Of a stretch of 64,000 nucleotides of DNA, positions 56,806-64,000 are shown in pieces (positions within the stretch are counted from its first letter, which is position 1; each line of letters begins with the position of its first letter). The stretch comes from Alviniconcha marisindica (Eukaryota; Mollusca; Gastropoda; Provannidae). The notes beneath the pieces were generated by a model. It worked only from the letters and a program-made list of their open reading frames with translations, did not search any database and was not told where the DNA came from. The stretch spans positions 275,001-339,000 of the forward strand of contig JABMCL010001542.1 in NCBI GenBank assembly GCA_018857735.1. Direction: 5' to 3'. A program made the position numbers and the translations under genes.

Positions 56806-59699
56806 TGTCTCCTCTTTACCTGTGCTTAGGTAATCAGTTTTATTTCATGCTTCAGCTTTCTTTTGTGTGAAATGATCAGTTTGAACAATGCAATCATTAC
56901 TTCACAAGTGCTTGAACACAGGCTTATGATTAATGAAAGATTATTAGAATAATTGTTTTTGTTGCTGGCAGCATTCTCCTTTTGTTTGGATGTTAAAAAG
57001 GAGTGTTTTGCCTTTAATTTTGATGACTATGCAAGAAGTAGTGATTCATCCAAGGTTGATGTATTGTCTTTAATGAAGTCAGGGTGGTGGTATTGGTGCA
57101 AAAGTGGTAGTTGAAAGCACTGTAAGTTAAAGATAAACCAAAGTATTCATATCATTTATGTCAAAGTGAATTTGAATATTGGTCTTTAAAAAACTACCTT
57201 ATTCAATTTCCGACAGCAGTGTGTTAAGATACCATATTATTCTCAAGCCTATTCTGATCAGCAAACTTTAATTTTTTCTCCAGCTACAAAAAGTTAGTCT
57301 GTGCATTGATCAGTGTCTTGTATCAGATTCTTAAATGTAAGCATTTTCCTCACACCATTACACTGAACCTCAGATTTATATATATTATTTTTTTTAAATC
57401 CACACAAAATAATGCATGGTCACAGTGCTAGGTGCACACAGATGCTGTCACAAGATAGTAATAATAATAATGATAATAGATTATTTATGGTACCCCATCT
57501 ATTAAGAGCACTTATAAAAGCCTACAGATGTGTACATTCATCACATTCATAAACACACACACATACACTTGCACGCAAACTGCATGTGCACATGCACACC
57601 CCATACATGTACATGCACACACAGATGCACACACATACACACTAAAAATACAGGCATTAGTAGTGATTACTGAAAGAAAGAAAAATTGACAAAAAAGGAG
57701 GGTTTTCAGTTTTGGATAAGAACGTTCGACACTAGTAACAAAGAGAGGAAGAGAGTTCCAGGTATGATGCCCCCCCCCACCCCCAACCTGCCCCACAAGA
57801 AAAGAAAAAAATTGCACATCAGTACAATCAACCACAGAAACTGCCCAAAAACAAAATAGAGACATAGCACACATGCAAGTGACTATATAAGCAACAAGGA
57901 TGGAATTAATATTGTACACACACACATGCACACACACATACCTTACATCATAAAAAAAGAGATCTTTTCAGAGTGTTGCTACCAAATTGTTTTGCATCTA
58001 CATACTTTCATTGACCTGACCTCTAAGCAGAGCAGCAGCAGCAGTGTGTGTGTGTGTGGGTATAACCCTGCCCATGACCTTTACACAAGGGACAACATAA
58101 TTAGTTTTCAAACATGTTTTCAAGCTTGGCTAAAACATTATGGATGGCATTTTATCAGACATTTTTTTCTTAAGGTGATGAATGTTCAAGGTTTCTCGTA
58201 ACAGTGTAAATGACATTGATAATTTGTTTGGGTTAAGTAGGATTTTAATGTTTATATATATATATATATATAATATGTGTACATATTTAAGTCGTGTAAG
58301 GTCCATTGCATCAGTGATCCTTAATGGCAAGAGAGCATGTGCTATGCAGATAAGTGTTGATTATGTTCATTCTATGTATACTGCATTCCTAGGCTGTTAC
58401 AAAACCTGTCAAATGACAGTAGTTTCAGTGCTTTTTGTGTGTGGTGTGTTTGAGTAGTTCCAACATTAAAGACACAATAAATTGAAATGACTTTTCTGTG
58501 TGTTTGGATTAACCTAAAAGTGATACACATGCTCTAATTTGCTCCTGTTTGTTTACTTTTATATATATATATATTTTTTTAAATTCTTAGCCATTAGAGT
58601 CAGGGGTTGTCCTTAATTTTTCAAATAATGATTTCATAACACATAAACATAAACAGACATTTTTGTTCTAGTTCAGAAAGAGAACATTTATTTTCTGTAC
58701 AGTTTCACGTTATTAAGTATTGACTGTGGCGCACAACTGATGAAGGTTTGACAAGGGATTTTTCTCCCAGGGTTAACTTGCAGTGCAGATTCTCTTACAG
58801 TGTTCGTACAGCAGCCCCAGTGTGCAGTTGCATGCAATACATGCTTTAACACCTGTGCATGCTTTGAAAATTCACAAGAACTGGCAGCCATCCCCTTGCA
58901 TGTGAAATTATAGCATACACTTTGGTCAACCCTTGAAGATAGAATGTAACCATGCAAGTTTCAGGGAACTGAAAATGGTCACATTATTAGCAGATTTATC
59001 TAGAAGAACAGGTGTGTGTACAACTCCACAAATATTAAAAGGAGCAACTCAGAAGAAGTCTACTGCAGTACGGGTGTGAAAAGAAGATAAAAACAACAAC
59101 AACAAAATCGTGGCCCAGTTTTACAGCAATTTATATCGGTCACAATTGTTTTTTTCTATTCTGCTTACAAAATATGTAGATGAACATTCTTTAGCAATAT
59201 TGAGAAGAATTTCTTTTAGCTTTAGACAACTGAATTTAAGTCCCTATTATATTTTGAGTTTGCATAGGACTGACCTTGGCATAAAAAAGATTTATTTTCA
59301 ATTTGCCTTGACATAAAAAAAGAGTGTGTCTTGTACAGGGGAGGGAGTTGACTGAACTGTGTTAACAGGTTCCATTACCCGAAAATGAGACTACTTTCGT
59401 CTGTACAGTGAGATCCAAATGCCAAAGGTTCAAGACTGCTGTATTATCTCACAAGATAAATTAAATCTGTGCATAAAAAGAGCACTTAATTTAATCAGAC
59501 CAATACATGAAGTGCACAAATTTTCATGGTAGATCCCCTTTTCGAGCAATGAACAGACAGACAATGTACAATTGAACAAACAAGAGAAATGAAATTTGAC
59601 CAACTTCCTTTAGCTGGTGATGAAGTTGTTTTTGAAGTATTGCAGAGTATGTCATTTGTTCTTCTTCCACTATGTTCAATATTGGATTGTTCTGCTCCT

Positions 59700-59945
59700 T
59701 TCTGCATTATCTGTGTGTTTCCTTGCCTCTGGCTGTTAAGCCTTCTCTTATCAAAAGGTGACATGGGATCTTTAATGTGTGCATTGATCTCAGTGCCTAT
59801 TGTTCCTGCAAAGGCGAGACGGGCACTTGCGTGACAGCACAAATGTTGAAAACAGCCTCCTTCGCCCCCGTCACATCCGGGACTCAAACTGTGACCACTG
59901 GATTTAGAGTCCAGTGCATTAGCCAACTGGCAAAGAACTCCCATT
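59700..59945 (-). mobile_element. tRNA-derived SINE, family B (CUA-anticodon-like head)
   Basis: On the minus strand the head includes an anticodon arm CTGGA-CTCTAAA-TCCAG, loop anticodon CTA, and a B box near CAGTTTGAGTCCC. The body is 'gggatctttaatgtgtgcat' in complement orientation. The left boundary is approximate. Confidence 0.6.
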
Positions 59946-61149
59946 GTTCACTTTGTGGTTCTTTGACAATGCATTTCAGCAACTTCCATGGTCACTTATG
60001 AATCCCCAATAATGTAGAAAATTGAAACTTTGATTCGTGAAGTTGTTCCATACACAATATGCAGTAAGAAGATTATGACATTCCATGTATTCTAAACATG
60101 TGGAACGCTTTCAGCTTAGAGAACATGTACAATGCTTTTAGCTTAAGTACATAATTATAAAGTGAACCATGACAGATCATACAGAGGTCTTCTTTCAATT
60201 GCGCATTTTATGTTCTCTTGGCTGGCAATAAGTTGCAGCACTTGCAGCGGCATACGTGTCAGTGTTAGAGAGTGAGAGAGAGAGGTGTAAAACACATGTG
60301 TGAGTTTGAAAGAAGTTCAAGGTCATCAAACCATGTATGAATGCATAAATGGGTAGAGCTCAAGTGAGATTGTGAGCATGCACAGTTCAAAGAACTGCAG
60401 CATTCCAGGTTAGAGAGAGTGAGAAGCCTGCATGCAAACTTGTTAGATATACACTGACTTGACTGAGCAAACAACAGCCCTGTATTATGAATTATGTGAT
60501 CTAGGCTATCTATGAGTGAGTCAAGTATGCTGGGTCAAACCCGCGGCACAGCTTTATTGGATGAGAGCTTACACAAAAAATGCTCTGAGTTTTACGATCT
60601 TTTTGACATTGTTTGGCTTTGAAATAATAATAAAACTAATATAATCATGGGGATGCTAGAGACTACCACTTGGAAAACAAAACGGGCTTTACTGACAGTT
60701 AATTTAATTGTGGAGTACAAACCTCAAATCGGTATGGTTTGTATATATATCCCCCCCCCCCCCCCCCCCCCCCCCCCGTCCTCCCTGGAAATCATATCAT
60801 GGGTAGCCAGAATCAGAACTAGTTTAGAGCAATACCGAATAGTAGTCAAAATAGCTCTGTTTAAAAAGGCTTTACTACTGGAAGGCTGAAAAAACTAAAT
60901 AAAACAAAAACACACGAGTTCACGTAACAGGGGGAGATAATTCCAATCGAGTGAGAGAAAAGCTTGTTGACAGTGTCACGATTATTTTATAGCTCAGTGG
61001 ATCAAACTCGCATGTCTTTTAGACAGTTTTGATATCATTCTCACACGAGTGGTCTGCTGAGGTAGAAAACTATTGGGATGGGGGTGAACAGGGCCACGCC
61101 TTGGGCATAACTAAAGTTTAAAGTCATACTATATACTATAATGACTGGT

Positions 61150-61154
<5 letters not shown>

Positions 61155-61212
<58 letters not shown>
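61155..61212 (+). repeat. (TA) microsatellite upstream of USP3
   Basis: About 29 TA units. Similar runs lie at 36509-36545 and from about 63706. Confidence 0.95.
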
Positions 61213-61218
<6 letters not shown>

Positions 61219-62057
61219 GCAAAATAATGACCTGGATGCCGGCCGCGCCATCAGGCCGCGATGTGGGAACTCGTCCATTATTTGTGTTAACCATTCATGT
61301 TACCATTGTGGCTCGGGTGTGTATCTTATTTTACCCATGTGTTTTTTCGGGCAAGTATGTTCTAATCTATGATTCTCTCCTCGCCCTCACCGCCCCTCCT
61401 GGCGTTTATTCGAGGGAACCCTGTTCTATTTTAGGAAGTCTTAAATACACGTGACCAAGTTATATTTTTAGATCATTTCCCTCTGGCATCGAATTTCTTT
61501 TCATCAACATTTATGGAAAGGGTACAACACTTTATGCACTCAGATGCCTAATACAGTATTCTTGGCATATTTTGAATTGCAAGTAACATATGGTCATTTT
61601 CTTCGTTATCTGTTTCGTGGATAGTTATCGGCGATGATTTCAATCATCGATGCATAGTACAAGTCACATGATCGGCAAGTAGTTCAAGGAGTTTAACCTT
61701 CCGCATTTTATTGAGTGCATCCTTAAACATTCCGTAAACTTGTTATCATAGATAGCTGATAAATTCAGACTTATTATGAGCTACAGTTTTGCAAATCAGA
61801 CATAAAATGATCGATTTTTCTCGTCTGTACAATCAAACATCTTTGTGCGTAGTAATACCGTCTATATGACCTCTTGCGAGTTTACATGTTTGCCTCCATG
61901 CTGACGAATCAAGCGACTGATTTTTTTCGACAGCTGACTCCAATGTACTGCATACAATTTTTTTGCTTACAGTTGAATACAGAAGGACTGTGTTAGAAAA
62001 GCTCACGCCCTTATTTCGTTTGTATTGCTGTCATATCCCTCCAGTTTTGAATTTTAG

Positions 62058-63233
62058 ATGGAGTGTCCTCACTTGGAAGAATGCGCAAGAATATTGGAAC
62101 CAAACTTGCAAACAGAAAATAATCCACAGGAATTCGTCTGCTCAGGTACGTGTTTGACTTGGATATAGACCGTTTTTATCATTTTCGTGAAAATTTATGT
62201 TTTGATTTTTCTATTTAACTGGAAGCGTCTACACACTTTGCTCGTTAATATGTAACCGTCATTTGGGAAATCTGTTCTGCCTGTTCCATGTGGCTTTGTC
62301 AATGTTAGGCGCCGTTTCCCTCGTTTTTCCTGTCGTTGAATAAAGAATCAATGGAATTTTGGTACCCTGCAAGCCAGTGCCAGTCTGGAGGAGGTCAGCA
62401 CACATAATTATCGCAGAATAATGAAATTTGGCCAGACGAACAGCTGCCAACATTGCTGATGTGACCATCCTTATTCTTTTGTTTCGAGTATGACGCAAAG
62501 CTACCCTATGACTGAAGCAGCCAGATAGAAGGAAAGTAAGCCAGATTCAAACATTATATTTACGAGGAAATTCCCTCTGATTTTTTCAGAAAGACTTGTG
62601 TCCTTTTTTTCTGACTTTAAAACGAAAATGGCTGTGTTGTATTTTCAGTGGAATGAAAGCAAAGGGAAGCAAGCGCGCTAAATCTCGCACTGAGCGCGAT
62701 TGTTTCCCTTCGGGCTAGTGCAGAATCGTGCCAATCATTTTATTTTCGTGCCAGCTATGGAATGTTTAGAGAGTCTATGGTTTTGCCATTAGTTCTGTGT
62801 ATTAATGATTGGGAATGTAGTAGGAAACCTGCCTCCTACCCCTAATTTCAAGCCCCGTACTCTCCCCAACCTATCTCGTTCCACAACCCCCGACCCCCTT
62901 CCACCACTTCCTCTGGTCCGCGCACCACTACAATTCGCTCTCAATCTCATTCAGCAAGTCACACCAGTGATAACGTCAGAAACATCAGAATATCGAAGTT
63001 GGACATTTAATGGAAGCAGAAGAGGAAGGCAAAATCGGTTTACTTTGTGCTGTCCAGCATTATCAGGAAGAACGGAAGTTGTCTCAGTTGTCTGTACATT
63101 ACCAGGAAGAACGAAAGCGTATACATTAGTCATTATTAAGAACCAAAGTGTTTCAGTCTGGCTGTAAGCCCCCGTCCTCATTCAACATTTACACCGCTAA
63201 CTGAGGGACTTGGAGGAGAGATCTCATTCACAC

Positions 63234-63295
<62 letters not shown>

Positions 63296-63613
63296 TGACA
63301 TGCACACCCAAACACACATGCATACACATTGTATGCATGGCAGCATGTACACACCATTTATCACTACAGTTGCCATAGGTGCTTTGTTGCCTGTTGGTGG
63401 TCATTTTTTTAAATATTTTTTATTAAACAGTTTTGCATTAAACTAATTTAAAGTATCCAATGTTAGTTGTTTCTGCAGAACTATATTACAAGACTTAGAC
63501 TAGAGTCCTTCACAGCATATTTGAATATGTCTTTTATTTTATTCTGTTGCAGTTTGTAACACAGAAAAGAGTCCTTGGATATGCCTACAGTGTGGAGTTG
63601 TTAACTGTGGAAG
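62058..63613 (+). CDS. USP3: USP3 ubiquitin-specific protease, first two coding exons (partial)
   Basis: USP3 is a nuclear cysteine protease that removes ubiquitin from histones H2A and H2B. Exons 62058-62145 (ending in phase 1) and 63553-63613 (ending in phase 2) are joined by GT-AG. Together they encode 49 complete residues plus a split Arg codon that continues beyond the window. The frame begins MECPHLEEC and continues EFVCSVCNTEKSPWICLQC and VVNCG, the start of a ZnF-UBP domain: Cys3, His5, Cys28, Cys31, Cys40, Cys43 and Cys48 sit as in human USP3, which also starts MECPHL. The catalytic domain lies outside the window. The start ATG directly follows TTTTAG, so the 5' UTR may be spliced there. 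A competing frame over the same DNA (61973-62144) is open but matches nothing I know. Confidence 0.88.
63236..63292 (+). repeat. (CA) microsatellite in USP3 intron 1
   Basis: About 28 CA units. A further (CA) run lies at 37061-37099. Confidence 0.95.
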
Positions 63614-63699
63614 GTATCCTTCAGAATTCAATTCATTAACTTTATAGATATATTCATCCCACAAGTGACAATTCTGTCAGACAGACTGGATAGCTATTG

Positions 63700-63746
<47 letters not shown>

Positions 63747-64000
63747 ATTGTTATATATATATATTGGTAATGAACTATGACATAACTGAAAATAATACCA
63801 AAATCTGAAACAGAACAAGGCCCAGAGTGCTCATGCAGAATCAACACACAATGGAGTTAATTAGTTCTCGAAAGTCATCACACAAGCACAGCAACAAAGA
63901 CCTGAGTCACCTACAGTAACTCATACCTGGCATTCGTGGTGCTTGTGTGTCAACTTTTGAGTGCTAATTAACTCCCTTGTGTGTTGAAAATAATGCCGTT
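63614..64000. other. Start of USP3 intron 2 with a TA microsatellite and a foldback repeat
   Basis: No exon is visible. It contains a (TA) run from about 63706 and, at 63816-63990, a copy of the dispersed repeat carrying the TAATTAACTCCCTTGTGTG motif in inverted orientation at its two ends. Confidence 0.6.
63785..63995. repeat. Foldback copy of the same dispersed repeat
   Basis: The arms 'caacacacaatggagttaat' and 'attaactcccttgtgtgttg' are inverted with about 90 bp between them. It also carries the uninterrupted GATTCTGCAT-GAG junction (in complement), which is the empty form of the LINE insertion site at 55380/56148. Confidence 0.6.

Larger units (their letters stand above)
52697..62057. 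other. Interval between FKBP8 and USP3: FKBP8 3' sequence, satellites, LINE and SINE remnants
   Basis: No convincing gene is seen. Contents in order: (CA) microsatellite 53296-53364; tRNA-like SINE head near 53675-53765; tandem array 54310-54725; a dispersed repeat (54975-56270) interrupted by a LINE 3' end (55381-56147); a 5S-like SINE (56515-56805); AT-rich sequence with AATAAA near 58477; a tRNA-derived SINE (59700-59945); poly-C 60751-60777; (TA) microsatellite 61155-61212; then a CpG-richer stretch that probably holds the USP3 promoter and 5' UTR exon(s). Confidence 0.5.

Noticed and set aside
61973..62144. Alternative exon in a different frame over USP3 exon 1
   Set aside because: It has a good acceptor at 61972 and the frame is open, but the protein matches nothing. 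The other frame gives MECPHL and a complete ZnF-UBP cysteine pattern across the next exon.
1..64000. CRISPR arrays, bacterial operons, rRNA genes, intact tRNA genes
   Set aside because: The window is clearly spliced eukaryotic DNA. The regular repeats are minisatellites, and the tRNA-like segments are SINE heads without good acceptor stems.

Overview
This is eukaryotic nuclear DNA. Genes are split into short exons (about 50-650 bp) with GT-AG introns, intergenic DNA is AT-rich, and there are many microsatellites, poly-G/poly-C runs, SINEs, LINE remnants and short inverted-repeat transposons. Protein similarity, intron style and the repeat types suggest a lophotrochozoan, most likely a gastropod mollusc. 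That is an inference from recognition, not a database result.

Six protein-coding genes can be reconstructed by joining exons whose splice phases agree. (1) 472-13864, plus: TIMM44, 14 coding exons, with only the extreme N-terminus off the left edge. (2) 16182-21210, minus: a C9orf85-type CxxC zinc-ribbon protein, 4 exons, 209 aa. (3) 22221-25132, plus: an ABHD17 depalmitoylase, 2 exons, 288 aa, head to head with gene 2 over about 1 kb that holds CRE and ETS-like motifs. (4) 38015-38755, minus: SNRNP35 of the minor (U12) spliceosome, one coding exon. (5) 43538-52696, plus: FKBP8/FKBP38, 10 coding exons, 472 aa, with a tentative further upstream exon. (6) 62058-63613, plus: the first two coding exons of USP3, running off the right edge. 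These are housekeeping genes (mitochondrial import, mitochondrial/ER anchoring, depalmitoylation, minor splicing, deubiquitination). They share no pathway and look like ordinary neighbours.

The most interesting signal is the stop codon of ABHD17. It reads TGA CTA G, the known strong readthrough context, and is followed in frame by 134 open codons (25133-25534) whose composition resembles coding sequence rather than the AT-rich 3' DNA beyond. This predicts a C-terminally extended depalmitoylase isoform.

The second theme is tandem duplication at splice junctions. TIMM44 exons 5, 7 and 12 each have a duplicated or amplified acceptor plus exon start, and FKBP8 exon 8 has a duplicated exon end plus donor. 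Some copies form decoy splice sites. One would lead directly to an in-frame stop supplied by the end of a transposon.

The accessory DNA holds piggyBac-type TTAA elements (one 23 bp from a TIMM44 splice acceptor, another nested in a second element), a TA-flanked element, a 628-bp TIR element with TAA flanks, CR1/L2-like LINE 3' ends (one inserted into another repeat whose empty form is also present), tRNA-derived SINEs and a probable 5S-rRNA-derived SINE family.
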